From positions 372,001-436,000 of the forward strand of contig NZ_OLMR01000001.1 in the NCBI RefSeq assembly GCF_900291955.1: a stretch of DNA of 64,000 bases, written 5' to 3'. Shown here in pieces: positions 1 through 7,899 of this stretch (positions are counted from its first letter, which is position 1; every line of letters starts with the position of its first letter). A model generated the notes under the pieces. It was not told where the DNA came from, did no database searches, and was given only the letters and a program-made list of their open reading frames with translations. Made by a program: the position numbers and the translations under genes. Source of the DNA: Pseudoruminococcus massiliensis (GTDB lineage: Bacteria; Bacillota; Clostridia; Oscillospirales; Acutalibacteraceae).

Positions 1-200
1 GGCACTCGAATGAAGGTCGCCGCTGAGCAGTTTTGCTGAAACTCTATGAGCATTAAGCAAAAACGCACGACAAGCGTTATTTCGTCATACATTTTACGGC
101 TATCGCCGAGATGTAATTTTCAGAGAGTGGTACAACGAAGTTCCATATCCTTATGAGCCTTCGTCTCTTTTGAGAGATGACGGTTATTTTTTTACTTATT
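1..200 (+). promoter_or_regulatory. T-box leader (3' part) of ilvBN
   Basis: The stretch ends in a T-box-like segment at 122-137 (AGAGTGGTACAACGAAG, matching the AGGGTGGTACCGCG type), followed by a terminator-like arm CGTCTCT..AGAGATGACGG with a T run at 186-192. A perfect stem, TACAT..CGGC/GCCG..ATGTA at 88-115, fits stem III just upstream of the T-box. T-boxes sense uncharged tRNA and let transcription read through; in front of acetolactate synthase a branched-chain amino-acid tRNA is expected. The specifier loop in stem I lies before the window, so the tRNA cannot be read. Confidence 0.8.
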
Positions 201-258
201 TTTACAAAATTTTATGCTTTAAACATAATTTAAGCATATAAAATGGAGGAGATATATT

Positions 259-1932
259 ATGAAGCTTACAGGTGCAGAAATCATCGCAGAATGTTTGCTC
301 GAACAGGGTGTTGACACTGTTTTCGGCTATCCGGGCGGTGCAGTTCTTAATATTTATGACGCACTCTATAAGTATAGTGACAAAATTAAGCATATCCTTA
401 CAGCACACGAACAAGGTGCTTCTCATGCGGCAGACGGTTATGCAAGAACCACTGGAAAACCTGGTGTTGTTATTGCAACTTCTGGTCCTGGTGCAACTAA
501 CCTTGTAACTGGTCTTGCTACTGCTTATATGGATTCTATTCCTATGGTTGCAATTACAGGTAATGTTTCAACCGACTTGCTTTCTCGTGATAGCTTCCAA
601 GAGGTTGACATTACAGGTATTACTTTACCAATCACTAAGCATAATTTTATCGTAAAGGATATTGCTGACCTTGCAAATATTATTCGCAAGGCTTTCAGAA
701 TTGCCACTTCTGGCAGAAAAGGTCCTGTTCTCGTTGATATTCCTAAGGATATTACAGCCATAAGCTATGAATATGAACACGCTCCAATTCGTACTTATGA
801 GAATGTAACTTCATCAAAGAATTATGAATTTGAAGCTGTTGCTCAAGCTATTAAAAACGCTAAGCGTCCTATGATTTATATGGGCGGTGGTGTTCTTCTC
901 TCTGAGGCTACTGAACAGCTTATTAAATTTGCGGAAAAAATTGAATGCCCTGTATGCTCATCTGTTATGGGTCTTGGCGGTTTCCCTGCTTCACATAAGC
1001 TTTTCCTAGGTACTCTCGGTATGCACGGTGCTTACGAAACAGGTAAGACAACTGCCAACGCTGACCTTATCATTGCGGTAGGTGCAAGATTCTCTGATAG
1101 AGTTGCAGGTGATAGGGAGAAATTCGGCGAAAATGCTACAATCATTCATATGGATATTGATAAGGCAGAAATTAACAAGAATGTTAAGTCTAAATTTAGC
1201 CTTATCGGTGACTTAAAGGATACTCTTACAACTCTTACAGCTCTTTGTGAAAGCAAGAGTAATCCTGAATGGCTCAAGGAAATTTCAGATTGGAAAGCAC
1301 AATTTGACAAGACTCCTGAATATAACTCAAAGGATTTCGCTCATGCTTACCATATCATAGAGTCTGTTCAAAAGCTTACAACTGCTGATGATATTATAGT
1401 AACTGATGTTGGTCAACATCAGATGTGGGTATCTCAGAAATATAAATTTGAGAAGCCAAGAACATGGTGTACTTCTGGCGGTCTTGGTACTATGGGATAT
1501 GGTATGGGTGCTGCTATTGGCGCTCAGACTGCTAACCCTGACAAGCGTGTTGTACTCTTTACTGGTGACGGCAGTTTCCATATGAACCTTAACGAAACAG
1601 TAACTTTAAAATCATACAATCTTCCGATTATGGTTGTTGTTATGAATAACTCTGTTCTCGGAATGGTTCGTCAATGGCAAAAGCTTTTCTACGGACACCG
1701 TTTCTCTCAGACCGACCCTCACAGAGCAACTGATTTCGTTGAGCTTGCAAAGGCTTTTGGCATTGATGGTATGAGAGTTCACAATGACAGCGAGGTTGAA
1801 AGCGTTCTTGAAAAGGCATTTAACCTTAAAAAGCCTGTTATTGTAGATTGTGTTCTCTCCCCTGACGAAAATGTTCTTCCGATGATTCCTCCGGGAAAAA
1901 CTGTTGACGATATGATTACAGAAATGGAGTGA
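259..1932 (+). CDS. ilvB: Acetolactate synthase large (catalytic) subunit
   Basis: This ThDP-dependent enzyme condenses two pyruvates to acetolactate, or pyruvate with 2-oxobutyrate to acetohydroxybutyrate, the first step of valine, leucine and isoleucine synthesis. At 557 residues it has the family's usual length. The N-terminal ThDP-activating glutamate is in AHEQGA (about residue 51), the FAD/central domain lies about 190-330, and the C-terminal ThDP motif is GDGSF...NN (about 437-465). The ATG at 259 follows GGAGGAG at 244-250. ilvN starts 7 bases after the stop, so the two subunits are translated together under the T-box. Confidence 0.97.
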   Translation: MKLTGAEIIAECLLEQGVDTVFGYPGGAVLNIYDALYKYSDKIKHILTAHEQGASHAADGYARTTGKPGVVIATSGPGATNLVTGLATAYMDSIPMVAITGNVSTDLLSRDSFQEVDITGITLPITKHNFIVKDIADLANIIRKAFRIATSGRKGPVLVDIPKDITAISYEYEHAPIRTYENVTSSKNYEFEAVAQAIKNAKRPMIYMGGGVLLSEATEQLIKFAEKIECPVCSSVMGLGGFPASHKLFLGTLGMHGAYETGKTTANADLIIAVGARFSDRVAGDREKFGENATIIHMDIDKAEINKNVKSKFSLIGDLKDTLTTLTALCESKSNPEWLKEISDWKAQFDKTPEYNSKDFAHAYHIIESVQKLTTADDIIVTDVGQHQMWVSQKYKFEKPRTWCTSGGLGTMGYGMGAAIGAQTANPDKRVVLFTGDGSFHMNLNETVTLKSYNLPIMVVVMNNSVLGMVRQWQKLFYGHRFSQTDPHRATDFVELAKAFGIDGMRVHNDSEVESVLEKAFNLKKPVIVDCVLSPDENVLPMIPPGKTVDDMITEME

Positions 1933-1939
1933 GTTTAGA

Positions 1940-2452
1940 ATGGTACACAAGCAGATTATCGGACTTTTTGTAAGAAACTACACAGGTGTTCTTCAGCGTG
2001 TAACAAGTCTTTTTACACGCAGAGGCTTTAATATTGACAGTCTTACTGTCAGCCCAACAAATAAAGAGGGTTACTCAAGAATTACTGTAAGAATCCTCGG
2101 TGACGATGAACAGCTTTCACAATTCATAAATCAAATGATGAAGTTGAATGATGTGAAAAAGGTTGAAGTTCTTCCTGAAAGCAGCTCTGTAATTTCAGAA
2201 TTAATTTTCATTAAGGTTAAGATTAACAGCGAGGACAGAAATAAGATTCTTACAGCTGCATCTTCATATCACGCTTCTGTTGTAGATTTAGGAGAAACCT
2301 CTGCTACATTCAGAGCTTCAGGCTTACCTTCTGAAATTGATGAGCTTGTTTCAAGATTAGAACCATTCGGCATTATGGAGCTTGTTAGAACAGGTGCTAT
2401 TGCCCTTCATTCAGGTGATGAGTGTATAGCAGACGATTTAGACATAGACTGA
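1940..2452 (+). CDS. ilvN: Acetolactate synthase regulatory (small) subunit
   Basis: This is the small subunit that activates IlvB and normally carries valine feedback control. At 170 residues it matches the family. An N-terminal ACT domain (about residues 4-75, HKQIIGLFVRNYTGVLQRVT) is followed by the C-terminal ALS small-subunit domain (about 85-160). The SD (GGAGTGAG) lies in the end of ilvB, so translation is coupled. The gene is the last of this two-gene operon; a repeat element and a bidirectional terminator follow. Confidence 0.96.
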   Translation: MVHKQIIGLFVRNYTGVLQRVTSLFTRRGFNIDSLTVSPTNKEGYSRITVRILGDDEQLSQFINQMMKLNDVKKVEVLPESSSVISELIFIKVKINSEDRNKILTAASSYHASVVDLGETSATFRASGLPSEIDELVSRLEPFGIMELVRTGAIALHSGDECIADDLDID

Positions 2453-2481
2453 CGGCGAGTGATTAGCTGATAAATTTTACC

Positions 2482-2660
2482 AAGACAATTAAAAGTTTTG
2501 CTCAAGCTTTTTCAAAAGCTTGCAGTTTCCAAAGGCAGAGCCTTTGGTCGCTCTCCACAGAGAGCGAAACACTTAATACTTCTCTAAGCGCAGGAGGGTA
2601 GAAAAACATTCCAGTGGAATGTTTTTCGTAGGGAACCCTCGCAGTGGGTTCCCTGATTGC
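2482..2660. repeat. Dispersed hairpin-mosaic repeat, copy A
   Basis: This intergenic element starts with the family end AAGACAATTAAAAG and strings together perfect palindromes: CAAGCTTTTTCAAAAGCTTG, CCAAAGGCAGAGCCTTTGG, CGCTCTCCACAGAGAGCG, then hairpins with arms AACATTCC/GGAATGTT and GGGAACCC/GGGTTCCC. Imperfect direct repeats of about 36 bp (ATTAGCTGATAAATT / ATTAGTTGATAAATT) flank it at 2462-2497 and 2752-2787. A decayed inverted copy lies at 39.1 kb. No coding content is seen, and the rest of 2661-2781 holds nothing else recognisable. Confidence 0.75.
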
Positions 2661-2781
2661 GTGTATATTAGCTATCAAAACATAGAATAGCTTAATAAGT
2701 CTTACTCGTAGTGCATACAATAAATTAATTCTTACAGATAACGAAACCATCAATTAGTTGATAAATTTCAATAAAACAATT

Positions 2782-2826
2782 AAAAGTCTTACTTAGAACT
2801 CTTAAAGGTCTAAGTAAGACTTTTTT
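2782..2826. terminator. Bidirectional terminator between ilvN and the CarD-like gene
   Basis: A perfect stem AAAAGTCTTACTTAGA / TCTAAGTAAGACTTTT closes a short loop, with an A run on the left and a T run on the right. It can end both the ilvBN transcript and the opposing carD-like transcript. Confidence 0.85.
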
Positions 2827-3322
2827 AGTTTATTCTTGATGATATGAACTTTGGAACTTCATCTGCTCTGATATTAAGAACAAGCGAAAATTCGGAATAT
2901 AGCAATCTTTCTGCCTCTTTCATAAGCTGTTCATCTGAAAGGTGCATCTTTTTTCCATTTTTCAGCTGTTCTTGTTTATGTATATAAAGCTCTCGTATCA
3001 TATTCAGGATTTCTAAACGATTGCCTGATGATAAAATTGTTCTGTAATGTTCTTTTCTTTCGTTATCATCTATAATCCAATTTATAGGCTTTGATGAAGC
3101 AGTTGTTATTAAATCACATATTTCTCCCTTAGATAAAATTCTTTTAATTCTATTGGTGAGGAGTTTATTATTTACAGGTACGAATATTGTCATTGTTTCA
3201 TTGCTGAGCGGTGTTAAGATATAGTAATCTTTGATTACACCTGAAAATTCCTTTTGGCAAATATCTGTAATTCTACAAACACCATTTGCACCATATAATA
3301 CAGTATCGTTTATGCTAAACAT
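2825..3322 (-). CDS. CarD-family transcriptional regulator
   Basis: The 165-residue protein begins with a CarD/TRCF RNA-polymerase-interaction domain (MFSINDTVLYGANGVCRITD, about residues 1-65). A helical C-terminal half (about 70-160) fits the DNA-contacting part of CarD. Family members bind the RNAP beta subunit and stabilise open promoter complexes. The ATG at 3322 follows AGGAGGATA. The gene is monocistronic and convergent with ilvBN, and its target promoters cannot be inferred here. Confidence 0.85.
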   Translation of the reverse strand: MFSINDTVLYGANGVCRITDICQKEFSGVIKDYYILTPLSNETMTIFVPVNNKLLTNRIKRILSKGEICDLITTASSKPINWIIDDNERKEHYRTILSSGNRLEILNMIRELYIHKQEQLKNGKKMHLSDEQLMKEAERLLYSEFSLVLNIRADEVPKFISSRIN

Positions 3323-3549
3323 ATTATCCTCCTTATTAAATTAACATAATTTATTTATAATTTTAATAATATCATAAAATTAAAATTATCGTAATACTTT
3401 ACATTTAAAATTGTTTAAAATGCTTATAGCTGTTCATAACACTTTTGTGCAGTTTTTATAGTACAACCAAGCGGTTTTATGCGATTTTTAAAAAAATTTT
3501 TGACACAGTATTGCTTTTTTCTTATATTCGACTATTTTTTAAAATAGCC
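3323..3549. other. AT-rich intergenic region with no recognised feature
   Basis: This holds the divergent upstream regions of the CarD-like gene and the feo cluster. It is very AT-rich with no open frame of note. The SD of the CarD-like gene is at its left edge, and nothing else could be supported. Confidence 0.5.
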
Positions 3550-3607
3550 TTGACAAATCGGTTAGTATGTGCTAATTTATATATAGGATAGTTAATATTT
3601 CCTAACT
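3550..3607 (+). promoter_or_regulatory. feo promoter with candidate metalloregulator sites
   Basis: TTGACA at 3550-3555 is followed after 17 bases by TAATTT (3573-3578). An inverted repeat TTAG-N6-CTAA at 3562-3575 overlaps the spacer and -10, and TTTCCTAAC follows at 3598-3606. TTAG/CTAA half-sites resemble DtxR/IdeR-type iron boxes, and a DtxR-family regulator is encoded at 60.4 kb. Regulation by that protein is inference. Confidence 0.5.
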
Positions 3608-3659
3608 CATTTTGAAAATAGGCAAATTGCGTCTATATAACTGAAAAGGAGTGAGCTAT

Positions 3660-3869
3660 ATGCCTTTAACTATGGCTGAAACTGGCGTAGAAAACCAGAT
3701 TAAGAAAATTGGTGGCAAAAGTGATGTAAGACTTTTTCTTGAAAAACTTGGTTTCGTAGTAGGAAGTATAGTAACTGTTATTTCTCAAAACAATGGCAAT
3801 CTTATCGTTAATATTAAGGATACTCGTGTTGCTATAAGCAAAGAAATGGCTTGCAAAATTATGATTTAA
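3660..3869 (+). CDS. feoA: FeoA-type SH3-like protein (first copy)
   Basis: This 69-residue protein has the FeoA fold signature: PLTMAETG near the start, then F.EKLGF..G..VTVIS..NGN.IV.I.D.RVAISKEMA. FeoA is a small cytosolic SH3-like partner of the ferrous-iron transporter FeoB. The ATG at 3660 is chosen because AAAGGAGTGAG (3645-3654) sits just before it; an earlier GTG lies inside the SD. It is the first gene of the feo cluster, and a hairpin separates it from the second feoA. Confidence 0.88.
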   Translation: MPLTMAETGVENQIKKIGGKSDVRLFLEKLGFVVGSIVTVISQNNGNLIVNIKDTRVAISKEMACKIMI

Positions 3870-3905
3870 TTTTGCTTGAATTTAATATATGATTTCAGAA
3901 TTTAT

Positions 3906-3940
3906 AAAGTAGGAGTTAAAGTTATATTTTCTCCTACTTT
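3906..3940 (+). terminator. Hairpin between the two feoA genes
   Basis: AAAGTAGGAG (3906-3915) pairs perfectly with CTCCTACTTT (3931-3940). The following T run is short, so it may be a weak attenuator or a processing/stability hairpin that sets different levels of the first FeoA and of FeoA2-FeoB. Confidence 0.5.
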
Positions 3941-3983
3941 TAAATTCCTTAAATAATCAAAATTGAGAAAGGGAGAATGTATC

Positions 3984-4205
3984 ATGACTCTTAGAGATGC
4001 AAAGGTTGGCGAAACTGTTAAAGTCGTCAAGCTTCATGGAGAGGGTGCTGTTAAGCGTCGTATTATGGATATGGGCATAACTAAAGGTGTAGAAATCTAT
4101 ATTCGCAAGGTTGCTCCGCTTGGTGACCCTATTGAAGTCACTATTCGTGGCTACGAGCTTTCTTTGAGAAAAGCTGACGCAGAAATGATTGATGTTGTTA
4201 AGTAA
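3984..4205 (+). CDS. feoA: FeoA ferrous-iron transport accessory protein (second copy)
   Basis: This 73-residue SH3-like FeoA protein (MTLRDAKVGETVKVVKL...GAVKRRIMDMGITKG...APLGDP) is closer to the FeoA consensus than the first copy. Paired FeoA proteins before FeoB are common in Clostridia; one or both may contact the FeoB cytosolic domain. The ATG at 3984 is preferred over an upstream TTG because AAAGGGAG lies at the right distance. Ninety-seven bases separate it from feoB, with a hairpin (TGCTTAG/CTGAGCA, about 4239-4258) and an iron-box-like site. Confidence 0.93.
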   Translation: MTLRDAKVGETVKVVKLHGEGAVKRRIMDMGITKGVEIYIRKVAPLGDPIEVTIRGYELSLRKADAEMIDVVK

Positions 4206-4266
4206 ATTACTTCATCATCGTGCTTAGTCTTTGTTTTATGCTTAGGAATGTCTGAGCACTATGCAA

Positions 4267-4281
4267 AGGTTAGGCTAAACT
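4267..4281. promoter_or_regulatory. DtxR/IdeR-like site before feoB
   Basis: AGGTTAG-G-CTAAACT is an inverted repeat with one mismatch, close to the TTAGGTTAGCCTAACCTAA iron-box consensus. It lies just upstream of the feoB SD. An operator role is inference; the site could also act in the mRNA. Confidence 0.4.
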
Positions 4282-4302
4282 AATATTTTGGGAGGAAAAG
4301 CT

Positions 4303-6717
4303 ATGTCGATTAAAATCGCACTCGCAGGTAATCCAAACTGCGGTAAAACGACTTTATTTAACGCCTTAACCGGTTCTAATCAATATGTCGGTAACTGGCC
4401 GGGTGTTACAGTCGAGAAAAAGGAAGGTAAGCTCAAAAGCAATAAAGATGTTATTATTATGGACTTGCCGGGTATATATTCCCTTTCTCCTTATACTCTT
4501 GAAGAAGTTGTTGCAAGAAACTATCTTATAACAGAGCGTCCTGATGCTATTCTTAACATCATAGACGGTACTAACCTGGAAAGAAACCTTTATCTTACAA
4601 CTCAGCTCACAGAACTTGGTATTCCTGTTGTTATCGCTATAAATATGCTCGATGTTCTCGAGAAAAAGGGCGATATTATCAACATTCAAGAGCTTTCTAA
4701 GAAAATTGGCTGCCCTGTTTATGAAATTTCTGCTCTTAAAGGCAAGGGTATTCAGGAAGCTGCCGATGCAGTTGTAAAATTTGCTAAGGAAAACAAGAAG
4801 TTTGAAGTTGCTCACGTTTTTGCTAAGAATGTTGAGGATATTCTTGAAAATATCGCTGAAAAGCTTCCTAAGGATATTCCTGAGGAGCAAAAACGATTCT
4901 ATGCTATTAAACTCTTTGAGCGTGACAGCAAGATTCTTGAAACAAGAGAAGATTTTCCAGATATAGAGTCTATCATTGCTGACGCTGAAAATGAATTTGA
5001 TGATGACTCCGAAAGTATCATCACAAATGAAAGATATACATATATCAGCAGTATTATTAAGGGCTGTTACAAGAAAAAGAGCAAGGAAAAGCTTTCAACT
5101 TCAGATAAAATTGACCGTATCGTAACTAACCGTTGGCTTGCACTTCCAATCTTTGCAATAATTATGATTATTGTCTATTATGTTTCTGTTACATCTGTTG
5201 GTTCTCTTGTTACTGACTTTACTAATGACCAGCTCTTTGGCGAAGATGGCTGGTATCTTTTCGGAATAGGCAGAAGCGACTATGATGCTGCTACTGATAA
5301 ATTCGTCGAGGAGAATATTTTCAACCACAAGACGGAAATGGAAGCTGAACTCCAGAAGGCTGTTGATGAACATATAAAGGGCTCTGAAGAAATTCTTGCA
5401 GCTGTTCAGGACGAAGATTTTGATGCCTTTGAAGAGGCTATGGGTTCGTATAGTGTAGCTCTCGAAAGTGAAGGAATTGATATTTCTGAATATTATAATG
5501 ATGATATTATGGAAAATGCTCCAGACAAAGCTGATTATGGTGTCTACATTCCAGGTATTACAACACTTGTAAGCAACGGTCTTGAGGCAATCAACTGTGT
5601 TGACTGGCTCTCAGCACTTATAGTTGACGGTATCGTCGGCGGTGTTGGTGCTGTTCTTGGCTTCGTTCCGCAGATGCTTGTTCTCTTTATCTTCCTTGCA
5701 TTCCTTGAATATTGCGGATATATGGCTCGTATCGCATTTATTATGGATAGAATCTTCAGAAAGTTCGGTCTTTCTGGTAAGTCATTTATTCCAATCCTTA
5801 TCGGTACAGGTTGTGGTGTTCCTGGCATTATGGCATCAAGAACAATCGAAAATGACCGTGACCGTAAGATGACTATTATGACCACAACATTTATTCCTTG
5901 TGGTGCTAAGCTTCCTATCATCGCTATGATTGCAACTGCACTCTTTGACGGTGCATGGTGGGTTGCTCCAAGTGCTTACTTCCTTGGTATCGCTGCAATC
6001 ATTATTTCTGGTATCATTCTTAAAAAGACAAAGATGTTTGCTGGTGACCCTGCTCCATTCGTTATGGAGCTCCCTGCTTACCATCTTCCAACAGTCGGCT
6101 CTATTCTCCGTTCAATGTGGGAGCGTGGCTGGTCCTTCATCAAGAGAGCGGGTACAGTTATTCTTCTCGCATCAATTATTATCTGGGCTGGTTCTTCCTT
6201 CGGTATGGTTGATGGTTCATTCGGATTCAGCACAGAAATGGAACTTAACGACAGTGTACTCGGTATGATTGGTAATGCTATCTGTTGGATTTTCGCACCT
6301 CTCGGATTTGGCGAGGCTACTGCTACAATCGCTACTATCATGGGACTTGTTGCTAAGGAAGAGGTTGTCGGCGTATTTGGTGTCCTCGACTTCGAGGGTC
6401 TTGGTGCTCTTGCTGGATACGCATTCCTCGCATTCAATCTTCTCTGCGCTCCTTGCTTCGCAGCTATCGGTGCTATCAAGAGAGAAATGAACAGTGCAAA
6501 GTGGACATGGTTTGCAATCGGTTATCAATGCACATTTGCTTATGCAACTGCTCTTGTTATCTATCAGCTCGGTATGCTCTTCTCAGGACACTTCGATGTA
6601 TTTACAATTATTGGCTCTATCGTTGCTTTCGCAATTATCGCTTTTGTTATTTATCTTCTTGTAAGACCTTATAAGGAAAGCACAAAGTTTACTCAGAAAG
6701 TTAAAATCAACGCTTAA
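4303..6717 (+). CDS. feoB: Ferrous iron transporter FeoB
   Basis: This 804-residue Fe(II) transporter has an N-terminal cytosolic GTPase with G1 GNPNCGKTT (9-17), DLPG (about 53) and NMLD (about 115), followed by a helical GDI-like region. The gate-containing membrane domain begins near residue 280 (IFAIIMIIVYYVS) and carries GTGCGVPGIMASRT and IPCGAKLPI, the two conserved Cys-containing gate motifs. The ATG at 4303 follows GGGAGGAAAAG; an upstream in-frame TTG lies before the SD. The first extracellular loop (about 310-430) is unusually long and acidic. A FeoB-associated Cys-rich protein follows. Confidence 0.97.
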   Translation: MSIKIALAGNPNCGKTTLFNALTGSNQYVGNWPGVTVEKKEGKLKSNKDVIIMDLPGIYSLSPYTLEEVVARNYLITERPDAILNIIDGTNLERNLYLTTQLTELGIPVVIAINMLDVLEKKGDIINIQELSKKIGCPVYEISALKGKGIQEAADAVVKFAKENKKFEVAHVFAKNVEDILENIAEKLPKDIPEEQKRFYAIKLFERDSKILETREDFPDIESIIADAENEFDDDSESIITNERYTYISSIIKGCYKKKSKEKLSTSDKIDRIVTNRWLALPIFAIIMIIVYYVSVTSVGSLVTDFTNDQLFGEDGWYLFGIGRSDYDAATDKFVEENIFNHKTEMEAELQKAVDEHIKGSEEILAAVQDEDFDAFEEAMGSYSVALESEGIDISEYYNDDIMENAPDKADYGVYIPGITTLVSNGLEAINCVDWLSALIVDGIVGGVGAVLGFVPQMLVLFIFLAFLEYCGYMARIAFIMDRIFRKFGLSGKSFIPILIGTGCGVPGIMASRTIENDRDRKMTIMTTTFIPCGAKLPIIAMIATALFDGAWWVAPSAYFLGIAAIIISGIILKKTKMFAGDPAPFVMELPAYHLPTVGSILRSMWERGWSFIKRAGTVILLASIIIWAGSSFGMVDGSFGFSTEMELNDSVLGMIGNAICWIFAPLGFGEATATIATIMGLVAKEEVVGVFGVLDFEGLGALAGYAFLAFNLLCAPCFAAIGAIKREMNSAKWTWFAIGYQCTFAYATALVIYQLGMLFSGHFDVFTIIGSIVAFAIIAFVIYLLVRPYKESTKFTQKVKINA

Positions 6718-6738
6718 TCAGTTAAGGAGATGTTTCTT

Positions 6739-6945
6739 ATGCTACAATTTTTAGCGACCTATGGTTCTTCAATTATTATTGCTCTTATTGTTGCTTTTAT
6801 AGTATTTCTTGTAATAAGAAGTATGGTTAAAGAAAAAAAGAGCGGTAAAGGTGGCTGTGGCGGTTCATGTGCTTCCTGTGGTGGCTGTTGTGCAAGCTGT
6901 CACCCAACACAAGAAACATCAAAACACCAAAAACTAAATAATTAA
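6739..6945 (+). CDS. FeoB-associated Cys-rich membrane protein
   Basis: This is a 68-residue protein with one N-terminal membrane segment (about 5-25, IIIALIVAFIVFLVIRS), a lysine-rich stretch and a dense Cys/Gly tail (GGCGGSCASCGGCCASCH). The small family is found beside feoB in Firmicutes and may hold or pass iron at the inner face of the membrane. The ATG at 6739 sits 8 bases after AAGGAGA; an ATG at 6730 overlaps the SD. A hairpin at 6952 ends the operon. Confidence 0.88.
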   Translation: MLQFLATYGSSIIIALIVAFIVFLVIRSMVKEKKSGKGGCGGSCASCGGCCASCHPTQETSKHQKLNN

Positions 6946-6951
6946 CTAAGG

Positions 6952-6980
6952 AGAGGGAAAGATTCGTCTTTCCCTCTTAT
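6952..6980 (+). terminator. feo operon terminator
   Basis: AGAGGGAAAGA / TCTTTCCCTCT forms an 11-bp perfect stem with a TTCG tetraloop. The T tail is short (TTATCT), so termination may be partial. Confidence 0.6.
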
Positions 6981-7018
6981 CTATACGCTAAATGTTTTTT
7001 AGCTAACAGACTTGCTTT

Positions 7019-7320
7019 AAGACGATTAAAGTTTAGGTCAAGCCTTTTTAAAGGCTTGCAGGGTCGAGGGACAGAGTCCCTCGTGGGTTTTAAGGGCGAA
7101 GCCCTTAACATCTCTTGCCCCTAATGGGCGAACAAAGTTCGCCCATTTTTCGACTAATGTTGCTGACAAAAGAAAAAGCGTCGGACAAAGTCCGCCGCTC
7201 AGGAGCAAATAAATGTTGGGCTTCGCCCAAAGGTATTTCGCTCTCTGCGGAGAGCGACAAGGGCGTTGCCCTTGACCTATGAGCCTTTGAAAAGGCTCAA
7301 GCGAAACTTTTAATTGTCTT
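7019..7320. repeat. MITE-like hairpin-mosaic element, near-full-length copy B
   Basis: This 302-bp gene-free element has imperfect terminal inverted repeats: AAGACGATTAAAGTTTAGG... at the left, and the right end read in reverse as AAGACAATTAAAAGTTTCG.... Inside lie short hairpins such as GGGCGAAGCCC, CGAGGGACAGAGTCCCTCG, GGGCGAACAAAGTTCGCCC and CGCTCTCTGCGGAGAGCG. Copy D at 37105-37405 is nearly the same sequence inverted. It sits between the feo operon and the HMA gene. Confidence 0.8.
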
Positions 7321-7381
7321 CTGGATAGCCTTTGAGCTAATTAATACATTTCTTCTTAAAAATTAACGTGAGGTGATATAT

Positions 7382-7753
7382 ATGCCAAGCTATGTTTCTA
7401 CGATTATTATTTGTGCAGTTTTAGTTTTGATTGCATTCTTTGCAATTAGAAACTATATTAAAAAGCTCTCTAATGGCTGTTGTGGTGCAGAGGGTGACGG
7501 CATTCAAAAGGTCAAACCAAGTGATACAAACAAGAATAACTATCCTTTTTCAAAAACTATCGAAATTGAGGGTATGACTTGCAAAAACTGTGCCACAAGA
7601 GTGGAAAATGCTTTTAATTCTATTGATGGTTTCTACGCAAGTGTAAATCTCAAAAAGAATCAAGCTACTATACTTATGAAAGAAAATAAAGATGATGCCT
7701 TACTCAGACAAATTGTCCGTGACGCAGGCTATAAGCCTATAAGCATTCACTAA
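7382..7753 (+). CDS. Membrane-anchored heavy-metal-associated (HMA) domain protein
   Basis: The 123-residue protein has an N-terminal membrane segment (YVSTIIICAVLVLIAFFAI), a short Cys-containing linker (NGCCGAEG) like the FeoB-associated Cys-rich family, and a C-terminal HMA fold (about 55-123) with MTCKNC near residue 66. HMA domains bind Cu(I) or similar soft metals through the two cysteines. The ATG at 7382 follows GTGAGGTGAT. A role as a tethered metallochaperone beside FeoB or a P-type ATPase is inference, and no copper ATPase is in the window. Confidence 0.8.
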   Translation: MPSYVSTIIICAVLVLIAFFAIRNYIKKLSNGCCGAEGDGIQKVKPSDTNKNNYPFSKTIEIEGMTCKNCATRVENAFNSIDGFYASVNLKKNQATILMKENKDDALLRQIVRDAGYKPISIH

Positions 7754-7783
7754 GTAAACAGACCTAATTTTTATAAAAAATAA

Positions 7784-7812
7784 TTGACATTCCTCTTCCC
7801 TTGTGATATAAT
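7784..7812 (+). promoter_or_regulatory. Promoter of rplU-prp-rpmA
   Basis: TTGACA at 7784-7789, a 17-base spacer and TATAAT at 7807-7812 give a consensus sigma-A promoter. It implies a leader of about 80 nt before rplU. Confidence 0.85.
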
Positions 7813-7814
7813 TT

Positions 7815-7896
7815 ATAAGCCGCTTATCAGAGGCTTTTTTAAGCGAGCCTGAATGCTCCGCCTCAACATAGCGAGTTTAATAATAGGCAGGTGCCA
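7815..7896 (+). ncRNA. Probable L21 ribosomal-protein leader
   Basis: The transcribed leader between the consensus promoter and rplU is GC-richer than nearby non-coding DNA and can fold (GCCGCTTATCAGAGGC, AAGCGAGCC...). Its place matches the known L21 leader, an autoregulatory element before rplU in Firmicutes. The assignment rests on position and foldability, not on a covariance match. Confidence 0.55.
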
Positions 7897-7899
7897 AAA

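Noticed and set aside
202-426. Antisense open frame across the ilvB start
   Set aside because: Lies opposite a well-supported gene and its SD, with no signals of its own.
7019-7320. Possible CRISPR or rRNA/tRNA-like gene in the hairpin-rich intergenic DNA
   Set aside because: There are no regularly spaced identical repeats with unique spacers and no tRNA cloverleaf or rRNA sequence; the palindromes differ from each other.
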